In this document: piece by piece, positions 36,201-45,171 of the stretch | Layout of the letters: each line of letters opens with the position of its first letter | Numbering within the stretch: the first letter of the stretch is position 1 | Assembly (NCBI RefSeq): GCF_001310225.1 | Contig: NZ_CP012898.1 | Coordinates: 1 to 64,000 of the forward strand | Source: Pseudalgibacter alginicilyticus | GTDB taxonomy: Bacteria; Bacteroidota; Bacteroidia; Flavobacteriales; Flavobacteriaceae | Length of the DNA: 64,000 bases | Direction: 5' to 3' | Made by a program: the position numbers and the translations under genes | Notes under the pieces: model-generated | Database searches by the model: none | Seen by the model: the letters and a program-made list of their open reading frames with translations, nothing else | Told to the model about the DNA's origin: nothing

Positions 36201-39200
36201 ATTGGTAATTATAAACAGTTCCTAGTCCGCCATTAACAACTACTTCTAAATCTTGAGGAGCTGTGCCTTGGCAAAGTGTTTGGGAGCTTAAAGCTTGTGT
36301 GGTAATGATGGGGTCATCAGCAACAATTATTTCAGCAACATCAGTTGTAATATCGTTACAGCCACTTCCGCTTGGTGTTATAACTAAATAGTAATAATAA
36401 TTTCCAGAGGATGTAAATGTCGGTGGCATATAGTTAATATTGGTTGCACCAGAAATGATGGTGCCTCCAGTGCTGGAATTTGTTGTATTGCTGTACCATT
36501 GATAACCGATTGTTCCAGTACCTCCAGAATGGGTTGCCGATAAAGGTGCAGGAATATTGCCTCCATTGCAAATACTTTGGGTTGGTGTGGGCTGGGTGTC
36601 TATTTGAATGCCATCAACGATTTCAATTCTAGCGGTGTTGGAAATGATTTCGTTGCAACCTGCTCCTGAGGTAAATGACACAATACAATAATAATATGTT
36701 ACACCCGAAGGGGTGTTTTGCGGTGTGTATGTTGCGGCTGTTTCACCAGAAATTAAAGTCCCCCCTGTGTTAGCATCTATGGTATTGCTATACCATTGGT
36801 AGGATGGTGCGCCGGGACCATTTACAGAAACGGATAAAGGGCTTATAGGTCCATTTAAACAAATGGTTTCAGGTTGGGGTTGACTGATAAACGATGGGGC
36901 TGGGTCAACTGTAATCACTAAATTTAAAGGAGTCCCATCGCAACCGTTTATAGAAGGGGTTATGCTGAAAGTGACACTTTCTGATGAGGTATTTGAATTA
37001 AAAATAGTTTGAATAGGTATAATGTCTGAATTGCCTGAAGCAGTAAAACCAGAAACTCCAGCAGGGGCTGAAGCTGTCCAAGTAAAAGTCGTGCCGGTAA
37101 TATTGGATGTTAAGTTAACAGGGGAGGTATCTGTTCCTGAGCAAATGGTTTGGGTTAAATTGGTGTTTGTTAATGACGGAATGGGGTTTACAACAAAATC
37201 TTCTGTATCAGTTGTGGTGCCGCAGCTGTTGGTAATACTAAAAGAAACTTGATAATTTCCTGGGGTAGCATAAGTGATAGTTCCAGGGTTTAAGGCGCTT
37301 GATGTAGCAGGTGTTCCTCCGGGGAAACTCCAGCTATATGTTGGGGTTTCGGAACTTGGGGCACAGGTGTCAACTATAGCTGTTGGACTAATAGATGCAG
37401 TGCCACAAAAATCTGCAATAGTGTTAATGCTTGTTGTAGGTGGTCTTTTTACTTCAATAGTTTCGGAAACTGAATTGCTTCCGCAGGAATTTGTAGTTGT
37501 TAATGTTAAAGTGTAAGTTCCTGCAGTATTGAATTCAAAGGTGGGCGAGGCAGAGTTTTCATCAGTACCATTGGTAAAACTCCATTGTTCTGGTGCTGTT
37601 CCGCAAAATCCATTTGCATAACTAACTTCCCATAAATAAGTGTCCCCACCACAGCTTGAGCTTAAATCTGTTGTGTTTGTAGTTTGCACCGTAAGCGGCG
37701 AGCATCCATTATTTGTGCTTAATGTAAATGCGGGGGTTAATTCTGGTTCAATACAAATAGTGCTAGTTATGTTATCGGTTGTTCCGCAAAAGTTTTGTGC
37801 GTATAGAGAAATAGTATAGGTTCCTGTTGATGTGTATGTGTGTGACGGGTCTCTTAAATTTGATGTTGTGCCATCTCCAAAATCCCAAAAATAGCCTGCA
37901 CTTGTATCGCAATTTTGATTATAACCTTCTAAAGAAGTATTTTCAAAGAGAACAGGGGTATTTACACATCCGGTTGAAGGATTTTCAAAATCAACATCCG
38001 GTTTTTTCAAAATGATAATAGGACCCGCTGTTAAATTGGAAACACCGCAAGATGTTGTAATATCTAAGTAAACAGTGTAGCTATAATTCGGGCAATTTGA
38101 ATCTGTGTATGTGTGTGGAATGGGAAAGCCTTGCGAATTAGCAGGGTCGGCCGCATTGAAATAGGTGGATGCCTCAAGTTCAGCTTGGGTATATGTTTCA
38201 ATAGCACTGCCATCTCCAAAATCTATTCTATAACTGGTGTCCGGAGGGTTGGTGCCCCAAGATCCGATGTAAAATTCCAATGGCGCTACAGGAATACATA
38301 AATTTACCGTGTTTCCAGGAGTAACAATGGCTCCAGTGGGGTTACTGGAATTTTTTATCAAGTATGTAACGGAGTTGTTGCAGTTGGTGCCATTTCCTGT
38401 TATAGTCATGTTAAACGACCCTAGTTGTAAATACGTATGGGTTAATGGAAAGGTAACATCGGTTTCGGTGTTGCCATCTCCCCAATTTACGTCATAGGAA
38501 TTGACGCAAGAAGTTGACGCAGAATTATTGCCAACGGTAATAGTGTAAGCTGGGTCGGTTGTGTTATTTCCACAGTTATTGAATGGTTCTGTAAAATTAG
38601 CAGCGGCATCAACATCAAAAAAAGATAAATCAGGTTTTGGTAAAACAGGTACTGCTTTTGTTATGGAATTGCTGCATCCGTTGTCATCTGTAACGGTAAG
38701 CGTAACGTCTACGGTTTGAGTATTAGGACCGCAACCTAGAACCGTAAACCTATGGGTAGGGTTGCTGTTTGAAGAGGTGCTTCCGTCATCAGAAAAACTC
38801 CAATTATAAGTAAATGGGCCAATCCCAGTTACTGTTGAAGTAAAATTTACTGTCGTGCCAGAACAGGCTCCGCTGTTATCAAAAGTAAAGTCAACTGTAG
38901 GTTCGCTTACAACTATGGTGGCTGTTCCATTAGCGCTTGATGTGTCATTGTTGCTATCTGTTACAGATATTAATTCATATACAGTTGTACCAACATTGCT
39001 CGTGATGGCGCCAAAAGAAACAGAATTATTGCTTCCAGAAGTGCTTATTGTTTGGTCTGCGCCGCCGTTAATCGAATAAGTGAACGTATAAGGAGCTGTG
39101 CCGCTAGAGCCACTGAATGTTATAATAGGAGAAGAATCATTCCTGCAAACATCTGCAGAGCCTGTAATACTTGCAGATGGAGGTAAAAGGCTTTCAGATG

Positions 39201-39318
39201 AATTTGTAAGGTTATTTTTTAATTTTGAAAAGTCTGTGGTAGCTATTTTGTTGAGTCCGAAAAAGGAAATGGTAATAGCAGTGCAGCATAAAGCTAAAAT
39301 GAGGTAGTTTTTGGTCAT
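33208..39318 (-). CDS. Large SprB-like T9SS cargo with type B sorting domain
   Basis: A 2036-residue secreted surface protein. After a signal peptide (MTKNYLILALCCTAITISFF) come PKD-type domains with YTWNFSD/FWDFGDG-like motifs (about 40-800), four Ig-like repeats built around YQWYSNTT (about 805-1195), six to seven SprB repeats of the type CFGxNDGxI..GGxxPYxYxW (about 1293-1853), a last PKD-type domain (VLWDFGDGQFSTEENPSHTF) and a gliding-type C-terminal domain (IPNAFTPNGDTMNAYF to the end, about 1950-2036), the T9SS type B sorting signal. SprB itself is a mobile gliding adhesin; this protein is much shorter and its role in motility or adhesion is an inference. It is followed by its likely PorP/SprF partner. 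Confidence 0.93.
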   Translation of the reverse strand: MTKNYLILALCCTAITISFFGLNKIATTDFSKLKNNLTNSSESLLPPSASITGSADVCRNDSSPIITFSGSSGTAPYTFTYSINGGADQTISTSGSNNSVSFGAITSNVGTTVYELISVTDSNNDTSSANGTATIVVSEPTVDFTFDNSGACSGTTVNFTSTVTGIGPFTYNWSFSDDGSTSSNSNPTHRFTVLGCGPNTQTVDVTLTVTDDNGCSNSITKAVPVLPKPDLSFFDVDAAANFTEPFNNCGNNTTDPAYTITVGNNSASTSCVNSYDVNWGDGNTETDVTFPLTHTYLQLGSFNMTITGNGTNCNNSVTYLIKNSSNPTGAIVTPGNTVNLCIPVAPLEFYIGSWGTNPPDTSYRIDFGDGSAIETYTQAELEASTYFNAADPANSQGFPIPHTYTDSNCPNYSYTVYLDITTSCGVSNLTAGPIIILKKPDVDFENPSTGCVNTPVLFENTSLEGYNQNCDTSAGYFWDFGDGTTSNLRDPSHTYTSTGTYTISLYAQNFCGTTDNITSTICIEPELTPAFTLSTNNGCSPLTVQTTNTTDLSSSCGGDTYLWEVSYANGFCGTAPEQWSFTNGTDENSASPTFEFNTAGTYTLTLTTTNSCGSNSVSETIEVKRPPTTSINTIADFCGTASISPTAIVDTCAPSSETPTYSWSFPGGTPATSSALNPGTITYATPGNYQVSFSITNSCGTTTDTEDFVVNPIPSLTNTNLTQTICSGTDTSPVNLTSNITGTTFTWTASAPAGVSGFTASGNSDIIPIQTIFNSNTSSESVTFSITPSINGCDGTPLNLVITVDPAPSFISQPQPETICLNGPISPLSVSVNGPGAPSYQWYSNTIDANTGGTLISGETAATYTPQNTPSGVTYYYCIVSFTSGAGCNEIISNTARIEIVDGIQIDTQPTPTQSICNGGNIPAPLSATHSGGTGTIGYQWYSNTTNSSTGGTIISGATNINYMPPTFTSSGNYYYYLVITPSGSGCNDITTDVAEIIVADDPIITTQALSSQTLCQGTAPQDLEVVVNGGLGTVYNYQWYSNTTNSNSGGTLISGATNAIYSPPTTNVGTMYYYVNITQPSAGCAVLSDVSEVNINAAPTFTSHPISNTYCFGDVLNQLSVAYSNGVGTPTYQWYSNTTNNNTTGTPITGETGATFTPPSASIGAVYYYAIITFSSGGCTQVTSDVAEITINQTPNISSKSEIICSGNTFTITPNNSGGDISPIGTTYTWTNPVINPVGTITGASNENTPQSNISQTLTNTSTNPSTVTYTVTPTSGICVGNDFTVTITVNPSISITPNQINSNCYLANSGSLDISITGGVPFSTGNPYQILWTGPNGFNNTNEDISNLEPGNYTLQINDDGGCPFTSNFTITEPEELIFSSINFDPETISCFGANNGTIGIEISGGTMPYTYNWTRNGAYFSDTEDLSNLEPGNYEITVTDANNCIPIIQSFSIIEPTELSVNLVNQVDIICFGDATGEITINTVGGRPIETSPGVFDYTYAWTGPNGFTSNLQNLTGLIAGTYNLTVTDKSNCTDTLEVVLTQTDEIIIDYTATEIRCYGDNDASITINNISGGNAPYTVAWSNLGSGMTQTNLSAGTYVITVTDNTNCEKQAIIVIDEAPIFEINPIINNVSCFGENDARIVLNLVGGIAPVTLVWNDNPTAGVERNNLGPGSYTVTITDGTPCVITETFIITEPNELTLSATTTDALDCDDANSGAINLIVTGGTLPLTYVWSNNATTEDLNNIPPGNYSVTVTDANNCQITRNWVINRFEPLEVDVQTITDFDCDTKEVNQTFVANISGGLPPYDINWSSGIVSGTNGEIMNTNQNGLIIIDVSDNMGCSTSFSHNVDIPVLGNADFNITSNALSTFGFYSIEDPIAFTNTSSGNYISVLWDFGDGQFSTEENPSHTFINEGVYTILQTVYYPFGCVYTKQISVIIEKGYSLIIPNAFTPNGDTMNAYFVPESIGLSDMNFNIYDTWGSLIYSEKGDHIKGWNGKIKDAESENGNYYYTLEAKTFYGKTIKSKGAFVSIK
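33760..35440 (-). repeat. Tandem SprB repeats
   Basis: Six clear copies and one weaker copy of an about 75-residue repeat with a Cys near the start (CFGANNG, CFGDATG, CYGDNDA, CFGENDA, CDDANSG), GG-x-x-P-Y in the middle, and LxPGNYxxTVTDxNxC at the end. The copies differ in sequence, so the array is old. Boundaries are approximate. Confidence 0.85.
35735..36905 (-). repeat. Four tandem Ig-like repeats
   Basis: Four copies of an about 97-residue repeat with YQWYSNTTNxNxGGTxISGAT in the middle and a YYY core strand. At the DNA level stretches around the word for YQWYSNTT recur almost unchanged (for example near 36190, 36490 and 36785), pointing to recent duplication or gene conversion. Boundaries are approximate. 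Confidence 0.8.
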
Positions 39319-39515
39319 ATAAAATGGTGGTTATATGGGCACTAAAATAGTTGTTTTTTTTAGCTAACGTGCTTAAAATCTGTCAAATCACAAAGTTTTC
39401 TATAAAATGTGGATAATTGCTGATGTAAAAATCACATAGTTCATTACCGTATAAAAATTATTTAATTCTTATATTAATTGATAATATTTGTTTTATTTTA
39501 TAATAAATTTATTAA

Positions 39516-40418
39516 ATGAGGGCATTGGTAATTTCAGGAGGGGGTAGTAAAGGTGCATTTGCTGGAGGAGTAGCTCAATATCTTATTGAGGAAATGGAAC
39601 GAGATTATCAATTGTTTTTAGGAACTTCAACGGGTAGTTTATTGGTATCTCATTTGGCATTGCGTAAAATTGAAAAGATAAAAGCAGTTTATACCAATGT
39701 TAATAATGATAGTGTTTTTAGCGTATGTCCTTTTGTTATAAAAAAAAGATATGGTACTCAAAATATTGCCATAAAGCATTTAAGCGTCATTCTTAATTTT
39801 ATTAGAGGGAGTAAAACATTTGGTGAAAGTCATCATTTAAGACGATTAATAAAAGAAACAATTTCTGAAAGTGATTTTATTGACTTGAAAAAATCAAAGA
39901 AAGATATTGTTGTTACGGTATCAAATTTATCTCTCAATCAGGTAGAATATAAGTCACTAAAAGATTTTAGTTATGAGGATTTTTGTGATTGGGTTTGGAT
40001 TTCTTGTAATTATACGCCGTTTATGTCTTTAGTAAAAAAGGAGGGCTGTGAATATGCCGATGGAGGCATGGGGAATATGGTGCCAATTGAAGAAGCTATT
40101 CGTCGTGGCGCAACAGAAGTTGATGCTATTATTTTGCAAACGGAAATCAACCAGTTGAATAGAATGCCTACTAAAAATCCATTTTCTTTAATAACCAATA
40201 TGTTTGGGTTTATGTTAGATCGTATTGAATCTCAAAATATAAAAATTGCAAAATTTGTAGCCTCACATAATGATGCTATTATAAATTTTTATTACACACC
40301 TACCATATTAACAACAAACTCCCTTATATTCGATAAAGAAAAAATGACTGAATGGTGGCAAAGTGGTTATAACTTTGCTAAATTTAAAAATAAAGATATT
40401 AGTCAATTAGAGCGTTAA
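39516..40418 (+). CDS. Patatin-like phospholipase (first of a tandem pair)
   Basis: A 300-residue lipid acyl hydrolase of the patatin type. All catalytic elements are visible: the glycine-rich oxyanion loop at the N-terminus (VISGGGSKGAFAGGV), the nucleophile elbow GTSTGS (Ser near residue 39), and the dyad Asp in YADGGMGNMVPI near 186. No signal peptide, so it is likely cytosolic or peripheral on the inner membrane. The gene is followed after 3 bases by a close paralogue, so the two are co-translated. The substrate is unknown. Confidence 0.9.
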   Translation: MRALVISGGGSKGAFAGGVAQYLIEEMERDYQLFLGTSTGSLLVSHLALRKIEKIKAVYTNVNNDSVFSVCPFVIKKRYGTQNIAIKHLSVILNFIRGSKTFGESHHLRRLIKETISESDFIDLKKSKKDIVVTVSNLSLNQVEYKSLKDFSYEDFCDWVWISCNYTPFMSLVKKEGCEYADGGMGNMVPIEEAIRRGATEVDAIILQTEINQLNRMPTKNPFSLITNMFGFMLDRIESQNIKIAKFVASHNDAIINFYYTPTILTTNSLIFDKEKMTEWWQSGYNFAKFKNKDISQLER

Positions 40419-40421
40419 TTT

Positions 40422-41336
40422 ATGAGAGCATTAGTAATTTCTGGAGGAGGAAGTAAGGGCGCTTATGCAGGCGGTGTTGCGGAATATTTAATGAAAGTTA
40501 AGGGACATAAATATGATATATTTGTAGGGACTTCAACAGGCAGTTTGTTAATACCTCATTTAGCTGCCAACAAAATAGACAAAATACATAGTGTGTTTAC
40601 TAATGTAAAACAAAGTAATATTTTTAGTGTCAGTCCATTTATATCTCGAAAAAAAGGAGATCGGGAATATGTTTCTATAAATTTCATGAATTCTATATGG
40701 CAATTTATGAAGATGAAACGAACCTTTGGAGAAAGTAAGGCATTGAAAAGATATTTAAAAAAGCATTTTACTGAAGCAGAATATAATTTTATTAAAACAA
40801 CCAAAGAAGACGTGGTTGTTACGGTTTCAAATTTATCAAAAAACAGAGTGGAATATAAGTCTATAAAAGATTTTACTTATGATGAGTTTTGTGAATGGAT
40901 TTGGATATCTTGTAACTATATTCCATTTATGTCATTGGCAAAAGTTGATGGTTTTGAGTATGCTGATGGTGCTTTTGGTTGTGTAGTGCCTATTCGAGAA
41001 GCTATTCAGCGTGGGGCTACTGAGATTGATGCCGTTGTTTTAGAGTCTGAAAATATGGAGTATATGAAAGTGTTAGGGAAGAATCCATTTTCTTTAATGC
41101 TTAATTTATATGGGCATTTATTGGATCAAGTTGAGCGCAGTGATATTTTAATAGGAAAACTTGCGGCAAAAAACAGAGATGTGAAACTTAATTTGTTCTA
41201 CACTCCCTCAAAATTAACAGAAAATTCACTAATTTTCAATAAAAAATTAATGCTATCCTGGTGGAAACAAGGTTATGAGTATGCTAAAAATAGAGATAAA
41301 CAAGCATTATCAAATGAGTTGAGAATTGATTCTTGA
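40422..41336 (+). CDS. Patatin-like phospholipase (second of a tandem pair)
   Basis: A 304-residue paralogue of the preceding gene, alike over its whole length (same start MRALVISGGGSKGA, same GTSTGSL elbow, same FCEWIWISCNYIPFMSL region). The dyad motif reads YADGAFGCVVPI, with DGA in place of DGG, a change seen in active patatins. The pair most likely arose by tandem duplication and may act on related lipids or form a mixed complex. No promoter is seen between the two. Confidence 0.9.
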   Translation: MRALVISGGGSKGAYAGGVAEYLMKVKGHKYDIFVGTSTGSLLIPHLAANKIDKIHSVFTNVKQSNIFSVSPFISRKKGDREYVSINFMNSIWQFMKMKRTFGESKALKRYLKKHFTEAEYNFIKTTKEDVVVTVSNLSKNRVEYKSIKDFTYDEFCEWIWISCNYIPFMSLAKVDGFEYADGAFGCVVPIREAIQRGATEIDAVVLESENMEYMKVLGKNPFSLMLNLYGHLLDQVERSDILIGKLAAKNRDVKLNLFYTPSKLTENSLIFNKKLMLSWWKQGYEYAKNRDKQALSNELRIDS

Positions 41337-41366
41337 GCGTAAGTTTACTAGTATGAAATAATAATT

Positions 41367-41888
41367 TTACCATAAGTCAGAAACTTCACTCTTTATAAAT
41401 GAAAGTGCCGCATCACTTGGTGAATTGCGATCCATCATTTCAGTTAAAATAACTTCTCTAAGTTTATTAGCTGTATCTGTTTTTTCAGATAAACTGGCTT
41501 TTCTAATTATTTGAATGGTGGCATTTTTTGCTGCTAAAATAATTCCCCAACATTTATCGCTTATATAAATTTGTTGAGATAAATTATGTTCAAATTCTTG
41601 CTCTATACTCTGTATAAGTAAAGATTCATATTGTTCTTTTTCTGAAGAAGTAGGAGTTACTCTAATTAGTAATTTAGTAGGAGAAATGCGTTCTAAAAAA
41701 AGAACCATGCGTTCGTATGCTTGTAAACGTAATGGCATAGAATTTACTTGTAAATCTTTTTTTAGTAAAAAACGTCTTCTACCATCTTCATTTTTGGTAT
41801 GTTCTTTAAAAAAATAATAAGCAATAAGTCCTGTAATTAAGGTAGGAGTAGCATATAAAAATAAGTCTAAAATTCTCTGTGGTTCCAT
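41367..41888 (-). CDS. Membrane-anchored conserved hypothetical protein
   Basis: A 173-residue protein with one N-terminal membrane helix (LFLYATPTLITGLIAYYFF) and a helical cytoplasmic part (RRFLLKKDLQVNSMPLRLQA, ERMVLFLERISPTKLLIR, IEQEFEHNLSQQIYISD). No known domain is recognised; it looks like a conserved flavobacterial family. The gene is convergent with the patatin pair (30-base gap) and lies 68 bases downstream of the FMN oxidoreductase on the same strand. Confidence 0.65.
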   Translation of the reverse strand: MEPQRILDLFLYATPTLITGLIAYYFFKEHTKNEDGRRRFLLKKDLQVNSMPLRLQAYERMVLFLERISPTKLLIRVTPTSSEKEQYESLLIQSIEQEFEHNLSQQIYISDKCWGIILAAKNATIQIIRKASLSEKTDTANKLREVILTEMMDRNSPSDAALSFIKSEVSDLW

Positions 41889-41956
41889 ATTAGAGTAGGT
41901 AATTAAGAGGTTGTTTATTATGATGTTTTATTAAAAATTATGATGGAGATTAAAAA

Positions 41957-43513
41957 CTATTTACTACCACCCAAATATACACAATCTTTTAAATGTTGCA
42001 TACCCTTAAAGGGAACCTCTGTTTTTTCATACATGTAGGTTTTACTTAGTTCTTTAGATAGATTGTGGTCATCAACATTAATCTCAATATCACTCATTTT
42101 AAATTGGCAAGGATGTTCGTAACCAGTGGCATGGGTAATTTCTATTAACTCTTTTCTAAATGTTTTAAAATATTGTGCTAACCTAACTGATTTCAGAGTA
42201 GGGTCAATACCATTTTGCAACCATTTGCTTTGTGTAGCTATACCACTCGGGCAACGATTGGTATGGCACACTTGTGCTTGAATGCAACCAATACTCATCA
42301 TGGCTTCTCTGGCAACGTTAATGCAATCAGCACCCATAGCAAATGCCATGGCGGCTTTTGCAGGAAATCCAAGTTTGCCACTACCAATAAAAACAATGCG
42401 TTCAGTTAAACCTTTATTTTTAAATAACTTATATAAATCTCCAAAACCATAAACCCAAGGGAGTGATACATGGTCAGCAAAACTTGGAGGAGCAGCGCCC
42501 GTTCCTCCTTCACCACCATCTACAGTTATAAAATCTGGACCTTTATTGGTTTTTAGCATAATATCTGCTAATTCCTCCCATTGTTCTAATTTGCCAATGG
42601 CTGCTTTAATACCAACCGGCAATCCTGTAGCCTCAGCAATTTTTTCAATAAAATCAACCATTTCTGGTACATTACTAAATGTACGATGATTAGGGGGAGA
42701 TAATACATCTATTCCAATTCTAACCCCTCTAATATCTGCAATTTCTTTAGTTATTTTGGCACCAGGTAAAACACCACCTTTTCCCGGTTTGGCACCTTGT
42801 GATAATTTTATTTCAATAGCTCGAATACAGGGGTTGTTTTCAACTAATTTTATCATTTTTTCCATGGAAAATCCACCATCTTCAGCGCGAACTCCAAAAT
42901 ACCCAGTTCCAAAATGAAAAACGACATCGCCACCATTTTGGTGATATGGTGATAGTCCACCTTCACCAGTATTATGGTAAGCGCTTGCCATTTGAACACC
43001 TTTATTTAGTGATTCTACAGCTTTAGCTGATAAAGACCCAAAACTCATAGCTGAAACATTAATAACAGAAGCTGGACGATAAGGTTTCTTTCGTTTATTG
43101 AATTCACCAATAATTTTAGCACATGGTAAAAATGTTTGGTCAACTACATTCGGATGATTGTCATCTATTTTAAAGGGCATCATCGCATTGTTAATAAAAA
43201 TGTGTTGGTGTTCAAAAATATCTCTATCGGTACCAAAACCTTCGTAATTATTTTCTTTTTTGGCAGATGCATAGATCCAGCCGCGTTCAATTCTATTAAA
43301 AGGCAATTCTTCTCTATTGTTGGCTACCAAATATTGTCTTAATTCTGGACCAAATTTTTCCAATACATATCGTAAATGCCCAAAAATGGGATAATTGTGG
43401 CTAATAGTGTGTGCTTTTTGAAAAAAAACATCTCGTATAGCAACGAGAGCCAAAGCTATTAAAATCCAGCCCCACCAAGCGATGTTTGATAAAATAACTA
43501 ATAAGAAATCCAT
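41957..43513 (-). CDS. FMN-binding glutamate-synthase-family oxidoreductase
   Basis: A 518-residue protein. ATG 43513 is preferred because it gives a proper N-terminal membrane helix (MDFLLVILSNIAWWGWILIA); the frame is open 20 codons further. The rest is the central and FMN domain of glutamate synthase large subunit: SAMSFGSLSAKAVESLNKG, ITVDGGEGGTGAAPPSFADH, and the iron-sulphur cysteines in CIQAQVCHTNRC (spacing C-x5-C-x4-C). The glutaminase domain and the C-terminal GXGXG domain are missing, and no small subunit gene is nearby, so it is not a complete glutamate synthase. Such short membrane-anchored forms are common, and their electron donor and product are unknown. Confidence 0.9.
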   Translation of the reverse strand: MDFLLVILSNIAWWGWILIALALVAIRDVFFQKAHTISHNYPIFGHLRYVLEKFGPELRQYLVANNREELPFNRIERGWIYASAKKENNYEGFGTDRDIFEHQHIFINNAMMPFKIDDNHPNVVDQTFLPCAKIIGEFNKRKKPYRPASVINVSAMSFGSLSAKAVESLNKGVQMASAYHNTGEGGLSPYHQNGGDVVFHFGTGYFGVRAEDGGFSMEKMIKLVENNPCIRAIEIKLSQGAKPGKGGVLPGAKITKEIADIRGVRIGIDVLSPPNHRTFSNVPEMVDFIEKIAEATGLPVGIKAAIGKLEQWEELADIMLKTNKGPDFITVDGGEGGTGAAPPSFADHVSLPWVYGFGDLYKLFKNKGLTERIVFIGSGKLGFPAKAAMAFAMGADCINVAREAMMSIGCIQAQVCHTNRCPSGIATQSKWLQNGIDPTLKSVRLAQYFKTFRKELIEITHATGYEHPCQFKMSDIEINVDDHNLSKELSKTYMYEKTEVPFKGMQHLKDCVYLGGSK

Positions 43514-43584
43514 TATAAACTTAATTTGGATAAAGATATTTAAAATAAATTGTAATGAAACTTTTGAATACATATCTTTAAGTT

Positions 43585-45159
43585 ATGAATTCAAGATTAA
43601 AAAAAGTAATAATTGTATCTGTAGGCATCAGTGTTTTATTGCTAGTAAGTGTTGTTATACTTAATTATATTATTAAGAATAAACTTAAAAACCAGATAGA
43701 AAATACACCTGAAACCGTAGAGATTTTATATGAATCTGTTGAGGTGGACGTATTAAACGGAAGTGCCAAGCTACTAAAACCATTAATTTCGGTTTATGGA
43801 AAAACTACAGGAGAAATAAATGTTCAAATTGGATTAGAATCTCTTCAAGTTGGCGGTTTTGGGTATTGGAATTTTTTCACAAATGATATAATTTCAGTGG
43901 ATAATCTAATAATCAATCAGCCAAATGTAAAGTACTACCATAATGCCAAAGTAAATTCAAGTTCTTATAAAAATGGTACTAATATAGGTTTAAAGCAGTT
44001 GGTTTATATAAAATCTTTCCAAATTCAAGACGCCGATGTTGAGGTTTATGATGTTTCTAATGATTCTTTAATGTTGAAAACTGAAAAGCTGAATTTTCAA
44101 ATGGATCTTATTGAAATCAACCCTTCAAAGGAAATTAAACTGACAGGTTATAATGATTTTACTTTATCTTCTAATGCTGTTTTTTACAGTGTAAATAGTT
44201 ATGAAAACTTGAACTTAGAGCATTTGAAAATAACTTCAATTGCATCAAAATTTAAAGGACTTAAGCTCAAAACAAAATATTCAAAAGAGACTTTATCTCA
44301 TAAAATATCAGTTGAGCGAGATCATTTTGATTTGGTAGTAGATTCTGTTGAAATTAGTAATCAAAAATTTGGTTTTAAACAAGATTCCTTATTTTATTTT
44401 AAGAGTGAATGTGTAGATTTTTACCAGCCTAATTTTATAGTTTATAGAGATAAGTTGGTAGTAGATGATATGTCATACAAACCGCTATATAGTAAATCAT
44501 TGAGGGATTTAGACTTTGAAATGACTTTAAATGTTTTACATCTTAATAATGCCTCTGTTACTTATATAGAAAAAGTGAAAAAGGATACGCAAGGAGGTCA
44601 ACTATTGTTTTCAAAATTAAATGCGGAAATAACAAATTTAAGCAATACCTATACAAAAGAAAACACACTAACTTCTGCTAATATTGAGGCTGTTTTTATG
44701 GAGGCAACCCCTTTAAGAGTACAATGGGATTTTGATGTAAATAATAGGGCTGACGAATTTATTTTTGAAGGAGAATTAGGAAAGCTTAATGCAGATAGTA
44801 TGAATCAGTTTATGATTCCTAATTTGAATGTGCGGTTAGAAGGCGAAATTAATAAAACGTATTTTACTATTAATGGAAATGATAACACATCTCGCATTGA
44901 TTTGAAGTTGAGATATGACGATTTTGATGTGGTAGTATTGAAAGAGAATGGCAAAGAGGAAAATAAATTTTTATCAGGTTTGGTTAATATTTTTGTTTCT
45001 AAAGATAGCAAGGATAAGTCTGATGAATTCAGGCATGGTTCTAAATCCGATATAGAGAGAGTTAAAAATAAATCGGTGTTTAATTATTTATGGCTCAATA
45101 TACAAGCAGGATTATTGAATGCTATGACTGGAGATGGTAAAAAAAATGAAACCGATTAA
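43585..45159 (+). CDS. AsmA-like anchored envelope protein
   Basis: A 524-residue protein with an N-terminal membrane helix (VIIVSVGISVLLLVSVVIL) and a long beta-rich periplasmic part. Repeating strand patterns such as VEVDVLNGSAKLLKPLI, FQIQDADVEVYDVSND and LNLEHLKITSIASKFKGLKL, and a final part like NVRLEGEINKTYFTINGND, are like AsmA/DUF748-type proteins that span the periplasm or influence outer-membrane lipid transport. The assignment is by general pattern only. It is divergent from the FMN oxidoreductase (71-base gap); TTG-N20-TATCTTTA ending at 43580 may be its promoter (one mismatch). Confidence 0.6.
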   Translation: MNSRLKKVIIVSVGISVLLLVSVVILNYIIKNKLKNQIENTPETVEILYESVEVDVLNGSAKLLKPLISVYGKTTGEINVQIGLESLQVGGFGYWNFFTNDIISVDNLIINQPNVKYYHNAKVNSSSYKNGTNIGLKQLVYIKSFQIQDADVEVYDVSNDSLMLKTEKLNFQMDLIEINPSKEIKLTGYNDFTLSSNAVFYSVNSYENLNLEHLKITSIASKFKGLKLKTKYSKETLSHKISVERDHFDLVVDSVEISNQKFGFKQDSLFYFKSECVDFYQPNFIVYRDKLVVDDMSYKPLYSKSLRDLDFEMTLNVLHLNNASVTYIEKVKKDTQGGQLLFSKLNAEITNLSNTYTKENTLTSANIEAVFMEATPLRVQWDFDVNNRADEFIFEGELGKLNADSMNQFMIPNLNVRLEGEINKTYFTINGNDNTSRIDLKLRYDDFDVVVLKENGKEENKFLSGLVNIFVSKDSKDKSDEFRHGSKSDIERVKNKSVFNYLWLNIQAGLLNAMTGDGKKNETD

Positions 45160-45171
45160 AAGTTAGTATAA

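Noticed and set aside
33760-36905. CRISPR-like repeat array
   Set aside because: The periodic DNA words are protein-coding repeats of about 75-97 codons in one frame, without spacers of equal length.
36384-39307. Plus- and minus-strand frames inside the type B cargo gene
   Set aside because: They are shadows of the repeat-rich gene; none has a signal, domain or promoter.
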